This document shows, piece by piece, positions 26,064 through 35,448 of a stretch of 64,000 nucleotides of DNA (within the stretch, counting starts at the first letter, position 1; every line of letters begins with the position of its first letter). The notes beneath the pieces are model-generated. The model saw only the letters and a program-made list of their open reading frames with translations, was not told the origin of the DNA and made no database searches. The stretch is from contig NZ_WJIC01000006.1 of the NCBI RefSeq assembly GCF_009649815.1, positions 62,001-126,000 on the forward strand, in the 5' to 3' direction. This stretch comes from Nocardia sp. SYP-A9097 (GTDB lineage Bacteria > Actinomycetota > Actinomycetes > Mycobacteriales > Mycobacteriaceae). The translations under genes and the position numbers were made by a program.

Positions 26064-27515
26064 TCAGCGGGTCAGCGCGACGTATTTGGTGTCGAGGTAC
26101 TCGTGAATCCCTTCGGACCCACCCTCGCTGCCCAGACCGGACTGCTTGACCCCGCCGAACGGGGCCGCCGGATCGGAGATGACGCCGCGATTCACGCCGA
26201 CCATGCCGGCGTCCAGGGCGCTCGAAACCCGCAGGGCCCGATCCAGATCACGGGTGTAGAAGTAAGCGGCCAAACCGTATTCGGTGTCATTGGCCGCGGC
26301 CACGACGTCTTCCTCGGTGTCGAAGCCGTAGATGGCGGCGACGGGTCCGAAGATTTCCTCGCGATGCATGCGGGCGGTGCGCGGCACCTCATCGAGCACG
26401 GTCGGCTGGAAGAACCAGCCCGGCCCGTCGATCGCCTTACCGCCGGTGCGGATTACGGCACCGGCCGCGACGGCGTCCTCGACCAGGGCGGCGACGCTAT
26501 CGCGCTGCCGCTCATTGATGAGCGGACCGGTGTCCACGCCGGGCTCGTGACCGGGGCCGACGCGCAGTGCGCCGATCTTCTCGGCCAGCCGGGAAGCGAA
26601 CTCCTCGCGGATCGAATTGTGCACGTAGATACGGTTCGCCGCGGTGCACGCCTCGCCACCATTGCGCATCTTGGCCGCCATGGCACCGGTGAGCGCCTGC
26701 TCCAGATCGGCGTCCTCGAACACGATGAAGGGGGCATTGCCGCCGAGCTCCATCGACGTGCGCAGCACATTGTCGGCGGCCTGACGCAGCAGCAGCTTGC
26801 CCACCCGAGTCGAACCGGTGAAGGTCACCTTGCGCAGTCGCGGATCGGCGAGCAGCGGTGCGGTTATGGCGGCGGCATCGCTGCCGGGGACCACCGAGAG
26901 CACACCCTCGGGGAGACCGGCCTCGGCGAAGATCTGGGCCAGGGCCAGCATGGTGAGCGGGGTGTCCTCGGCGGGCTTCACAATGACCGTGCAACCCGCG
27001 GCCAGCGCGGGGCCGATCTTGCGAGAACCCATGGCCAGCGGGAAGTTCCACGGCGTGATCGCCAGGACCGGGCCGACCGGCTGCTGGGTGACCAGAATAC
27101 GGCCGGTCCCGGCGGGGGAGTCGGTGTAGCGGCCGCCGATGCGTACAGCTTCCTCGCTGAACCAGCGCAGGAATTCGCCGCCGTAGGCGACTTCGCCGCG
27201 CGCCTCGGCGAGGGTTTTGCCCATCTCCAAGGTCATGAGGAGAGCGATCTCCTCGGTGCGATCGATGAGGATCTCCCAAGCCCGGCGCAGGATGGCCGAG
27301 CGTTCGCGCGGAGCGGTTGCGGCCCAGGCGGATTGGACGCGACTGGCCGAGTCGAGGGCGCGCTGGGCGTCCTCGGCGGTGCCGTCGGCGACCTCGGTGA
27401 GGATTTCACCGGTCGCCGGATTACGCACCGGGAAAGTGCTTTTCGCGGGCTCGGATTTGCCGTCGATCCACACACCGGTGGGGATGAGGCCGCTGATCCG
27501 GTCGTACTCCAACAT
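26064..27515 (-). CDS. gabD: Succinate-semialdehyde dehydrogenase
   Basis: It oxidises succinate semialdehyde to succinate, the last step of GABA degradation. The 483-residue aldehyde dehydrogenase has nucleophile Cys290 (NGGEACTAANR), general base Glu256 (MELGGNAP), the TPWNFP motif and Lys180 in VIVKPAEDTP. The Glu at the third position after KP is usual in NAD-preferring enzymes, so NAD is more likely than NADP. EACTAANR and KQSGLGSEGGSEGIHEYLDTKY are typical of the GabD subfamily. Its start is 18 bases from the gabT stop, in one operon. The gap to the permease gene is 132 bases, in which I see no further gene. Confidence 0.9.
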   Translation of the reverse strand: MLEYDRISGLIPTGVWIDGKSEPAKSTFPVRNPATGEILTEVADGTAEDAQRALDSASRVQSAWAATAPRERSAILRRAWEILIDRTEEIALLMTLEMGKTLAEARGEVAYGGEFLRWFSEEAVRIGGRYTDSPAGTGRILVTQQPVGPVLAITPWNFPLAMGSRKIGPALAAGCTVIVKPAEDTPLTMLALAQIFAEAGLPEGVLSVVPGSDAAAITAPLLADPRLRKVTFTGSTRVGKLLLRQAADNVLRTSMELGGNAPFIVFEDADLEQALTGAMAAKMRNGGEACTAANRIYVHNSIREEFASRLAEKIGALRVGPGHEPGVDTGPLINERQRDSVAALVEDAVAAGAVIRTGGKAIDGPGWFFQPTVLDEVPRTARMHREEIFGPVAAIYGFDTEEDVVAAANDTEYGLAAYFYTRDLDRALRVSSALDAGMVGVNRGVISDPAAPFGGVKQSGLGSEGGSEGIHEYLDTKYVALTR

Positions 27516-27533
27516 TGTTCTCCCCGACCGTAT

Positions 27534-28874
27534 TCAGACCGCGAGATCGCTGATGGCGGTGCAGAGCACCGTCAGCGCCTCGTCGAGTAGCTCATCGCTG
27601 ATCACCAGCGGGGGCAGCAGGCGGATCACATTGCCGAAGGTGCCGCAGGTCAGGGTGATCACACCCTGCTCCAGGCAGCGCTTGGCGATCGCGGCCGTCA
27701 ATGCGGCATCGGGCTCGGTGGTGCCGGGGCGGACGAACTCCAGGGCCAGCATGGCACCGCGGCCGCGCACGTCACCGATGGCCGGAACCTGTTGTGCCAG
27801 TTCATTGAAGCGGGCCAGCGAAACCTCGCCGATGTGGCGGGCGCGGGCGGGCAGATCATGTTCGCGAATGGCGTCGATAGCGGCGAGTGCGGCGGCGCAG
27901 GCCACCGGATTACCGCCGTAGGTGCCGCCCAGGCCGCCCGCGTGCACGGCGTCCAGGAGTTCGGCGCGGCCGGTGATGGCGCTCAGCGGCATGCCACCGG
28001 CGATACCCTTGGCCATCGTAATGATGTCCGGGACGACGCCTTCGGCGTCACAGGCGAACCAATCGCCGGTGCGGGCGAAGCCGGTCTGCACCTCATCGGC
28101 GATGAATACGACGCCGTTTGCGTGCGCCCACTCGACCAGGGTCGGCAGAAATCCGGCTGCGGGAACGATGAATCCGCCCTCGCCCTGGATCGGCTCGATA
28201 ATGATGGCCGCTACCGAATCCGCGCCGATCTGCTTCTCGATGCGCGAAATCGCTTCGCGGGCAGCGCTTACGCCGTCCAGGCCGCCGTCCCGGAACGGGT
28301 ACGACATCGGCATGCGGTACACCTCGGGCGCGAACGGGCCGAAATGCGCCTTGTACGGCATGGATTTCGCGGTCAGTGCCATGGTCAGGTTGGTGCGACC
28401 GTGGTACGCGTGATCGAAGGCGACCACCGCGGTGCGGTTCGTGGCCAGGCGCGCCACCTTGATCGCGTTCTCGACGGCCTCCGCACCGGAGTTGAAGAGC
28501 ACGCTGCGCTTCTCGTGATCGCCCGGGGTGAGCTCGGCCAGCTGTTCGCAGACCGCGATGTACGCCTCGTACGGGGTCACCATGAAACAGGTGTGCGCGA
28601 AACGCTCGATCTGCTCCTGCACCGCCGCAACGACTTTCGGATGCGAGGCGCCGACATTGGTGACGGCGATACCGGCGGCCAGATCGATGAGCGAATTACC
28701 GTCCACATCCACGATGACGCCGCCATCGGCGTCCGCGGCGTACACCGGCGCGGTGGAACCCACACCCGCGGCGACGGCCGCCTTGCGACGCGCGGCCAGC
28801 TCCTGCGAGCGCGGGCCCGGCAGGGCGGTGTTCAGCGCCCGCTGCTGCGGGAGCCGGTAGCTGATCTCGGTCAT
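27534..28874 (-). CDS. gabT: 4-aminobutyrate aminotransferase
   Basis: This PLP-dependent class III aminotransferase of 446 residues transfers the amino group of GABA to 2-oxoglutarate, giving succinate semialdehyde and glutamate. Visible are the cofactor Asp260 (FIADEVQTGFARTG), the Schiff-base Lys289 (TMAKGIAGG), the NSGAEAVENAIKVAR phosphate-binding stretch and HGRTNLTMALT. Its place between two aldehyde dehydrogenases, one making GABA from 4-aminobutanal and one using succinate semialdehyde, supports GABA as substrate rather than ornithine or 2,4-diaminobutyrate. Confidence 0.92.
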   Translation of the reverse strand: MTEISYRLPQQRALNTALPGPRSQELAARRKAAVAAGVGSTAPVYAADADGGVIVDVDGNSLIDLAAGIAVTNVGASHPKVVAAVQEQIERFAHTCFMVTPYEAYIAVCEQLAELTPGDHEKRSVLFNSGAEAVENAIKVARLATNRTAVVAFDHAYHGRTNLTMALTAKSMPYKAHFGPFAPEVYRMPMSYPFRDGGLDGVSAAREAISRIEKQIGADSVAAIIIEPIQGEGGFIVPAAGFLPTLVEWAHANGVVFIADEVQTGFARTGDWFACDAEGVVPDIITMAKGIAGGMPLSAITGRAELLDAVHAGGLGGTYGGNPVACAAALAAIDAIREHDLPARARHIGEVSLARFNELAQQVPAIGDVRGRGAMLALEFVRPGTTEPDAALTAAIAKRCLEQGVITLTCGTFGNVIRLLPPLVISDELLDEALTVLCTAISDLAV

Positions 28875-28916
28875 TGAGAATCCTTCTGCGGAAAGGGTTT
28901 GGGGGCCGGGCCGTAC

Positions 28917-30344
28917 TCAGTCGTGCGCGCTCATGACGTGCTTGATGCGGGTGTAGTCCTCCACGCCGTACGCGGAGAGGTCCTTGCCGTAACCCGAACG
29001 CTTGAAACCGCCGTGCGGCATCTCCGCCACCAGCGGGATATGGCAGTTCACCCACACCGCGCCGAAGTCCAGGGCGGCCGAAACGCGCTGCACCACACCG
29101 TGATCCCCAGTCCACACACTCGAGGCCAGGCCGTAGTCGACGTCATTGGCGAGCTCGACGGCCTCGGCCTCATCGGTGAAGGGCTGGATCGTGATGACCG
29201 GGCCGAAGGTCTCCTCCTGCACGATCGGATCGTCCTGGTGGACACCGGTGATGATGGTCGGGGCGAGGTAGAAACCCTTGTCGCCCAATCGATTACCACC
29301 GGTGACGATGGTGGCGTGTGGCGGCAGGGCTGCGAGCTTGCCGGTCACCGACTCGAAGTGGCGAATATTGTTGAGCGGGCCGTACGCGGCCTCGGTATCG
29401 TCGGGCAGGCCGGGCTTCACGGTCTGCGCCTTCTTGACCAGCGCCTCGACCAGCTCATCGTGTACCGACTCGTGCACCAGCACGCGGGTGGCGGCGGTGC
29501 AGTCCTGGCCGGCGTTGAAGAACGCGGCTTCGCCGATGCGGTCGGCGGCGGTCGCCAGATCGGCGTCACCGAAGACGACCACCGGGGCATTGCCGCCGAG
29601 TTCCAGATGCGCCCGCTTGACCTGCTCGGCGGCGGCCGTCGCCACCGCGATACCCGCGCGCACCGAACCGGTAATCGCCACCATGTCCAGGCGCGGATGG
29701 TTCACCAGGGCCGCGCCACTGGCGGCGGTGCCGAGCACGACATTGAGGACACCGTCCGGGAGGATGCCCTGCGTCAGCTCGGCCAGTACGAGGGTGCTGC
29801 CCGGCGTGGTGTCACTCGGCTTGAGCACCACCGTATTTCCGGTCGCCAGTGCGGGCCCGATCTTCCAGATTGCCATCATGAACGGGTAGTTCCACGGGGT
29901 CACCTGGCCGATGACACCGACCGGTTCGCGGCGCACATACGAGGTGAAACCCTCCATGTACTCGCCGGCGGACTTGCCCTCCAGCATGCGGGCGGCACCG
30001 GCGAAGAAGCGCAGGTGATCGGCTCCGACGGCCACTTCCTCGGTGGCGACCAGATGCTTCGGCTGACCGGTATCGCGGCACTGTGCCTCGACCAGAGCAT
30101 CGGAGTTGGCTTCGATGGCATCGGCCAGCTTCAACAGCGCGGCCTGGCGCCGGCTCGGGGTGCTCGCCTTCCAAGCCGGGAAGGCCCGCGAGGCGGCGGC
30201 GACGGCGGCATCGATATCGGCCTGGCCGGAGATGGGGCTGCGACCGGTCACCGATTCGTCCACCGGGCTGATCAGTTCGAACGACTCCGAGGCGGTCGCG
30301 GCTACGAACCGGCCGTCGATGAAGTTGCGAAGCATCTCGGTCAT
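28917..30344 (-). CDS. Aldehyde dehydrogenase, probable gamma-aminobutyraldehyde dehydrogenase
   Basis: It probably oxidises 4-aminobutanal, the product of putrescine oxidase, to GABA. The 475-residue protein has Cys282 (NAGQDCTAATR), Glu248 (LELGGNAP), TPWNYP and a C-terminal KRSGYGKDLSAYGVEDYTRIKHV. The NAGQDC form and the tail match the PatD/YdcW (Prr) group. The start at MTEMLRNF was set by family length, although the ribosome site is weak. As first gene of the minus-strand operon it is divergent from the PucR-type regulator, with 140 bases between them that hold a candidate operator. Confidence 0.87.
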   Translation of the reverse strand: MTEMLRNFIDGRFVAATASESFELISPVDESVTGRSPISGQADIDAAVAAASRAFPAWKASTPSRRQAALLKLADAIEANSDALVEAQCRDTGQPKHLVATEEVAVGADHLRFFAGAARMLEGKSAGEYMEGFTSYVRREPVGVIGQVTPWNYPFMMAIWKIGPALATGNTVVLKPSDTTPGSTLVLAELTQGILPDGVLNVVLGTAASGAALVNHPRLDMVAITGSVRAGIAVATAAAEQVKRAHLELGGNAPVVVFGDADLATAADRIGEAAFFNAGQDCTAATRVLVHESVHDELVEALVKKAQTVKPGLPDDTEAAYGPLNNIRHFESVTGKLAALPPHATIVTGGNRLGDKGFYLAPTIITGVHQDDPIVQEETFGPVITIQPFTDEAEAVELANDVDYGLASSVWTGDHGVVQRVSAALDFGAVWVNCHIPLVAEMPHGGFKRSGYGKDLSAYGVEDYTRIKHVMSAHD

Positions 30345-30420
30345 GTGTGCCCGATCTCGATCGAAGGGAGTGCTGGAGTGTTGCCAGCCAGTGTGCTGCG
30401 CGACACACCCCCGCGTCACC

Positions 30421-30435
30421 CGCCGGATCGGCGTG
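30421..30435. promoter_or_regulatory. Candidate operator CGCCGGATCGGCGTG between the polyamine operon and its regulator
   Basis: This 15-base inverted-repeat motif is identical to the one at 22213-22227 upstream of puo. It lies in the 140-base divergent gap, 77 bases from the dehydrogenase start and about 50 from the regulator start, where a divergent regulator usually binds. Confidence 0.5.
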
Positions 30436-30484
30436 CGGGCAGAATTGGGTTTCGACAATCTGTCCAGTTTGCTACGGGAGCGCT

Positions 30485-32011
30485 GTGAACGCGGGAATTC
30501 CGGTCCGATGGGTACTGTCCCAACCCGAGCTCGGGCTCGTACTCAAAGGCGGCGGTGACGGGCTCGGACGCTCCATCACGCTCGCACTCACCTCCGAACT
30601 CACCGATGCACAGCAGTGGCTCTCGGGCGGGGAGCTGGTGCTCACCACCGGAATGGGGTTGCCGCTCAGTCGCGCGGACCGGTTGCGGTACCTCGAAGAC
30701 CTCGATCGAGCCGGGGTCGCCGGAGTCGGATTCGGCATCGGGCTCTCCCACGAAACCGTACCCGAGGACCTGGTCGAAACCGCCGATCGGCTCGGGCTAC
30801 CGCTGTTCGAAGTACCGCTGCCGACGCCCTTCGGTGTGATCACCAAGAAGGTCATGCAGCGGCTCGCCGAGCAGGAGTACGAGAAGGTGCTGCGCGCCTC
30901 CCGGGCCCAGCCGCGCATGACCCGGGCCGCCATTCAAGGTGTGCGAGCGGTAATCAAGGAGCTGTCCGCCGCGCTGTCGGCCACCGTGCTCGTGGTCGGC
31001 TCGGATGGTGCGATCGCCGAGGCTCATCCGCGGCAGCCCGCCGCCGAGATAGTCGACCGCATCACCGAATTCCTCACCACCCGCAGCGACGGCGCAGGCA
31101 GTGGTGTCATCCAGCTGCCGTCCAGGCAATACATTGTGCTGCAAGCCATTACCGCCGGACAGACCGTGCACGGGCACCTCGCCGTGGTCACCACGACCGC
31201 CCTCAGCTCCGTTGATCAGGTCCTGCTGGGGCACGCCAGCTCCCTGCTCGCCCTCGACTTCGAGAAACCCGCCCGCCTGCGAATCGCTCAGAACCGCTTG
31301 AACTCCCAGGCCATGGCCATGCTCCTGGACGAACCCGGCGACCCCGACACCATGTGGCAACACCTCGCCACCGCCGCCGACCGCACCGGTCGCATCCGGG
31401 CCCTCGTGCTCTGGTGCGCGTCTCCGTCCGATGCCGGCCAGGCCCTGAAAACCGTTGACACCCAGCTGCATCCGATGAACCGCCAACTCTTCGCCCATCT
31501 GGCAGGCGACCGCGTCGCCATCCTGCTCCCGGGCTCCGACAACGACGAAACAGCCGAACAACTATTGGTCGGCCTGCCCGCGGAGGTACGCGCCACCACC
31601 CGTGCCGGACTCAGCGCCCCACATCTGTTGCGCCGCTTCAACGCCGCCATAGAACACGCCGAATTAGCCTCCTCCGCAGCCGTACCCGGCGCCCGCCCAC
31701 TCGAACTCGCCGCCCTCGCCGGCCACGCCCTCCTGGCCTTCCCCGAAGCCCAACGCGTCCTGACCGCGGTCTCCGAAGCCATGCTTCAACCCCTGGTCGA
31801 CTACGACGAACGCCACGGCACCGACCTGATCGCCTCCCTCCGCGCCTACCTCGAAGCCCACGGCCAATGGGAAACCGCCGCAACAGCTCTCGGCGTCCAC
31901 CGCCACACCCTGCGCAGCCGAATAGCGAAAATCGAATCAGTCCTGGGCGTGCAATTGGACCAAGCCCTGGTGCGCGCGGAACTCCTGCTGGCGGTAGTCG
32001 CTCACCGCTGA
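30485..32011 (+). CDS. PucR/CdaR family transcriptional regulator
   Basis: This is a 508-residue regulator. The N-terminal about 115 residues match the PucR ligand-sensing domain (LVLTTGMGL, LRYLEDLDRAGVAGVGFGIG, ADRLGLPLFEVPLPTPFGVI). The C-terminus carries a PucR/CdaR-type helix-turn-helix (YLEAHGQWETAATALGVHRH, then LRSRIAKIESVLG). The GTG start has GGGAG four bases upstream; a longer frame begins upstream but overlaps the divergent promoter region. Orientation away from the seven-gene polyamine cluster and the shared 15-base motif suggest that it controls agmatine/putrescine use, probably as an activator sensing a pathway amine or GABA. That role is inference. Confidence 0.88.
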   Translation: MNAGIPVRWVLSQPELGLVLKGGGDGLGRSITLALTSELTDAQQWLSGGELVLTTGMGLPLSRADRLRYLEDLDRAGVAGVGFGIGLSHETVPEDLVETADRLGLPLFEVPLPTPFGVITKKVMQRLAEQEYEKVLRASRAQPRMTRAAIQGVRAVIKELSAALSATVLVVGSDGAIAEAHPRQPAAEIVDRITEFLTTRSDGAGSGVIQLPSRQYIVLQAITAGQTVHGHLAVVTTTALSSVDQVLLGHASSLLALDFEKPARLRIAQNRLNSQAMAMLLDEPGDPDTMWQHLATAADRTGRIRALVLWCASPSDAGQALKTVDTQLHPMNRQLFAHLAGDRVAILLPGSDNDETAEQLLVGLPAEVRATTRAGLSAPHLLRRFNAAIEHAELASSAAVPGARPLELAALAGHALLAFPEAQRVLTAVSEAMLQPLVDYDERHGTDLIASLRAYLEAHGQWETAATALGVHRHTLRSRIAKIESVLGVQLDQALVRAELLLAVVAHR

Positions 32012-32166
32012 CCTGGCGACAAGGCGCCAAAGACGAAGAACCAAAAGACATGGACGCGCGATCACCAGGAGTTCACGTCCCCCACCCATTGCGTGCCGCG
32101 GACACCAGTTCCTGGTCGACGCTCAATCCCCCGACGCGCGCCTGATCGTCCAGCCTGCCCGCCTTT

Positions 32167-32226
32167 CGCGAGCGTGCACCTGTGGCGGCGATACCGGCAT
32201 ATCGCCGCCGTGGGTGCACACTCGCG
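32167..32226. repeat. Imperfect palindromic intergenic repeat, copy 2
   Basis: Arms of 27 bases at 32167-32193 and 32200-32226 pair at 23 of 27 positions around the loop CCGGCA. Each arm carries CGCGAG, GTGCAC and GGCGGCGATA. It lies in the 222-base gap between two convergent genes, the regulator and the GDH gene, and may also end transcription. The rest of that gap shows no gene. Confidence 0.75.
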
Positions 32227-32233
32227 GGTGTGC

Positions 32234-35200
32234 TCAGCTTGCGGCTGTGGCTAGCTCCGCGTTCACTACGCAGAGGCGGGCGATATCGACTGTGCCGGAG
32301 CGGCGTAGCTGGGATACCAGGTCGATCAGGCGTAGGGCGGTGGGGGATTCCTTCCATGCGGTGACGTGGGCGCGGGCCGAATCGCCGGGGGCGGCTTCGG
32401 ATAGGACCGTGGCTACCAGGGTGTGCCAGCGGGATTGGAGTTCGTCTGCCAGGACCGCGGCGGCCAGGGTTTCCCAGTGGTCGGAGGTGCGGGTGGTGGC
32501 GAAAGTTGTTGCCAGCCAATCCAGGCCGATCAGTTCGCCGAGTTCGCGGTAGGTCTGGGCGACCAGGGCTACCGGGAGATCGGTGCGGCGGGCGGTATCG
32601 CTGAGGGGCAGGGCCTGGGAGAGCAGGCGTAGGTTGGCCAGATCGCGGCCGGAGTGCCCGCCGGGGCGGGGGAGGACGGCGCTCAGTTCGGCGACAAGGG
32701 TTGCGTGGCGGTCGATTTCGGCGGACCACGAGTCGGCGGCGCGATGGGTGAGCAGCCATGCCGTGGCTTGTTCCACCGCATCCTGGATGCCCTTGAGGAC
32801 GCCCATGCGGACCTGCGGGGAGACGCCCGGCATGGCGAGAGCCTCACGCCACCAGCGGTCCACATCCAGCACTTCGTCAACTACGGTGCAGGCCAGGACA
32901 ATCTGCGGGGTGCCCGCACCGAGGCGCTCCTCCAGGCGGTGGATCATGCCGGGGCCGACCCGGTTGATCACCTGGTTGGCGGCCGCCACGGCGACGATTT
33001 CGCGCGCTACCGGATGCTCGTGCAGCAGACGCTCGCCCAGCAGGGTGCGAATACGTTCCGGGAAGTAGCCCGCCAGAGTACCGGCCACGACCGGGTCGTT
33101 CAGGGCATCCGAGGCCAGCAGCTCGTCTCGCACCAGGTTTTTGGACGTGGCCAGCAGAACCGCGATCTCGGGGCGTACCAGGCCCTTGCCCGCGCGGCGG
33201 CGAGCGGCGAGTTCCGCTGTGGTGGGCAGGAATTCGGCCGACCGGTCGAGATCTGTTGCCTGCTCCAGGTTTTCGATCAGGCGGCCGTGCCGGTCGATGA
33301 GGAAGGGGGCGTGCGCCTCGGCCAGGCTGATGGCCAGGGCCTGTCGATCGCAGTCGGCCAGGACCGCGCGGGCCACGGCATCGGCATTGGCGGCGAGCAG
33401 CTTATTGCGCTCGGCGACCGTCGAAAGGCCCTCCGCCACCGCGGCATCCAGGGCGATCTTGAGATTCACCTCGCGGTCGGAGGTGGCGACACCCGCGGCA
33501 TTGTCGATGAAATCGGCGTTCACCTTGCCGCCCGCCACCGCGAATTCGATGCGTGCCTGCTGGGTGAGGCCCAGATTGCCGCCTTCACCGATCACTCGGC
33601 AGCGCAGCTGGTCGGCGGTGACGCGGACTTCGTCATTGGACGGGTCGGCGACCTCCGAATCGAGTTCGCCGTGTGCTCGCACATAGGTGCCGATGCCGCC
33701 ATTGAAGAGCAGATCGACCTCCGCGCTCAGCATGGCCTGAATCAGTTCCGGCGCAGGCAATTCCGTGGCGGTGATGCCCAGGCGCGAGCGCACCTGTGGC
33801 GACAGTGGCACCGACTTCGCGGTGCGCGGCCAGACGCCACCACCCTCGGAGATGAGCGCTCGATCGTAATCGGCCCAGCTGCTGCGCTCCAGGGCTGCCA
33901 GACGGGTGCGCTCCTTGTGCGAGAGCACCGGGTCCGGATCCGGGTCCAGGAAGATATGCCGGTGGTCGAAGGCGGCGACCAAACGGATGCAATCGGTCTC
34001 CAACATGCCATTGCCGAACACGTCACCCGACATATCGCCGATACCGGAAACCGTGAACGGCTGCACCTCCGGATCGATACCGAGCTCGGCGAAGTGCTGA
34101 CGGATCGAACGCCACGTACCACGCGCGGTAATGCCCAGCGCCTTATGGTCGTAACCCGTCGAACCGCCCGAGGCGAAGGCATCGCCCAGCCAGAAACCAC
34201 GTGCCACCGCAATGGAATTCGCCAGATCCGAGAACCGCGCCGTGCCCTTGTCGGCGGCCACCACCAGATAGGAATCCGGGTCGTCGTAGACCACCGTCCG
34301 CGGGGGAGTCTTGATGACGCCCTCGACAATATTGTCGGTGACATCCAGCAGGCCGCCGATGAACGCCGCATACGCGTACTCGACCGACGCCGGATCGGTG
34401 ACACCGCCGCGCACCACGAACGCGCCCTTCGCGCCCATGGGGACGATCACCGAATTCTTCACCGTCTGGGTCTTCATCAGACCCAGCACCTCGGTGCGGA
34501 AATCATCCACGCGATCCGACCAGCGCAGGCCGCCGCGCGCGATTACGCCGCCGCGCACGTGACTGCCCTCGACGCGGGTCGAATGCACGAAGATCTCGCG
34601 GTACGGGGTGATCGGGCCGGACAGCGAGAGCCGCACCGGATCGATTTTGAACGCGGCCACCGCGCGACCCGGCTGAAACCAGTTGGTGCGCAATACCGCA
34701 GCGCAGAACGTGTACAGGCCGCGCAGCAGTTGATCTTCGGGCAGTGTGGTCGCGGCCTCCAAGCGGCGGCGCACCTCCGACTCCGCGGCATCGACCAGCT
34801 CGGTGCGATCCGCGTGCGTCGGATCGAAGCGAGCGTGGAACAGTGCCACGAATGCGCGCACGAAATCCGAATGCGCGGTGAGGATTTCGGCGATCGTCGG
34901 ACCGCCCAGGCGCAAACCCGCCTGCCGCAGATAACGGCAGGCCGCGCGCACCAGCACCACATCACGCCATGGCAGCGCGGCGGAGGCGGTCAAGCTGGTG
35001 AAACCGTCGATCTCGAACTCGCCCTCCGCCGCGGCGAGGAACGCCTCGGCGAGCAGTCGCGCCATCGGCTCGGTGAGCTCGAAAGCGGTGGGGCGGAACG
35101 TGAATCGGTGCTCGGTGCGTAGGCCGTCACCGCTCACCTCATGGGTGGTGACATGTAGTCCCAGTGCGGAAAAGATCTCGATCAGCTCGGTCAGCGACGC

Positions 35201-35320
35201 GGGAGCGCCCTGCCAGACCAGCCTTGCGCCGGGCGGCTGCGAACCAGGATCGAATTCGAGCCGCGGCGCGACCTCCATCCGATCCTCGTCCAGCATGCCG
35301 ACGGCTGCTCCGAGATGCAT
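32234..35320 (-). CDS. NAD-dependent glutamate dehydrogenase, short form of the large (GDH2) class
   Basis: It oxidatively deaminates glutamate to 2-oxoglutarate and ammonia. The sequence has the GDH2-family core: GGVIARGGLRWSDR, RTEVLGLMKTQTVKNSVIVP, GAKGAFV, SGIGDMSGDVFGNGML, FNGGIGTYVR and IGEGGNLGLTQ. It has 1028 residues, whereas mycobacterial and Streptomyces members have about 1600; the N-terminal regulatory region is absent. The upstream gap holds no remnant of it, so this is a short gene and not a frameshift. The ATG at 35320 has GGGAG 9 bases upstream; a TTG three codons earlier is less likely. Next to GABA catabolism it could recycle glutamate formed by GabT. Confidence 0.88.
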   Translation of the reverse strand: MHLGAAVGMLDEDRMEVAPRLEFDPGSQPPGARLVWQGAPASLTELIEIFSALGLHVTTHEVSGDGLRTEHRFTFRPTAFELTEPMARLLAEAFLAAAEGEFEIDGFTSLTASAALPWRDVVLVRAACRYLRQAGLRLGGPTIAEILTAHSDFVRAFVALFHARFDPTHADRTELVDAAESEVRRRLEAATTLPEDQLLRGLYTFCAAVLRTNWFQPGRAVAAFKIDPVRLSLSGPITPYREIFVHSTRVEGSHVRGGVIARGGLRWSDRVDDFRTEVLGLMKTQTVKNSVIVPMGAKGAFVVRGGVTDPASVEYAYAAFIGGLLDVTDNIVEGVIKTPPRTVVYDDPDSYLVVAADKGTARFSDLANSIAVARGFWLGDAFASGGSTGYDHKALGITARGTWRSIRQHFAELGIDPEVQPFTVSGIGDMSGDVFGNGMLETDCIRLVAAFDHRHIFLDPDPDPVLSHKERTRLAALERSSWADYDRALISEGGGVWPRTAKSVPLSPQVRSRLGITATELPAPELIQAMLSAEVDLLFNGGIGTYVRAHGELDSEVADPSNDEVRVTADQLRCRVIGEGGNLGLTQQARIEFAVAGGKVNADFIDNAAGVATSDREVNLKIALDAAVAEGLSTVAERNKLLAANADAVARAVLADCDRQALAISLAEAHAPFLIDRHGRLIENLEQATDLDRSAEFLPTTAELAARRRAGKGLVRPEIAVLLATSKNLVRDELLASDALNDPVVAGTLAGYFPERIRTLLGERLLHEHPVAREIVAVAAANQVINRVGPGMIHRLEERLGAGTPQIVLACTVVDEVLDVDRWWREALAMPGVSPQVRMGVLKGIQDAVEQATAWLLTHRAADSWSAEIDRHATLVAELSAVLPRPGGHSGRDLANLRLLSQALPLSDTARRTDLPVALVAQTYRELGELIGLDWLATTFATTRTSDHWETLAAAVLADELQSRWHTLVATVLSEAAPGDSARAHVTAWKESPTALRLIDLVSQLRRSGTVDIARLCVVNAELATAAS

Positions 35321-35448
35321 CTGACTCAACTCCCTGTGCGTGACCTTATGGTGTGGCAGTTAATCTGCCGCAAAGAGACGCAGGACACAGTGGACAAACC
35401 GGAGCGTGGAAGGGAGTGGGTTGCGCCGGATCGTCTATAGGCGGCCAC

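Noticed and set aside
28899..30488. 529-codon open frame opposite the aminobutyraldehyde dehydrogenase
   Set aside because: Shadow of a clear aldehyde dehydrogenase on the other strand.
32654..35122. 822-codon open frame on the plus strand opposite the GDH gene
   Set aside because: It is antisense to a well-conserved enzyme, has no family character and follows from high-GC codon bias.
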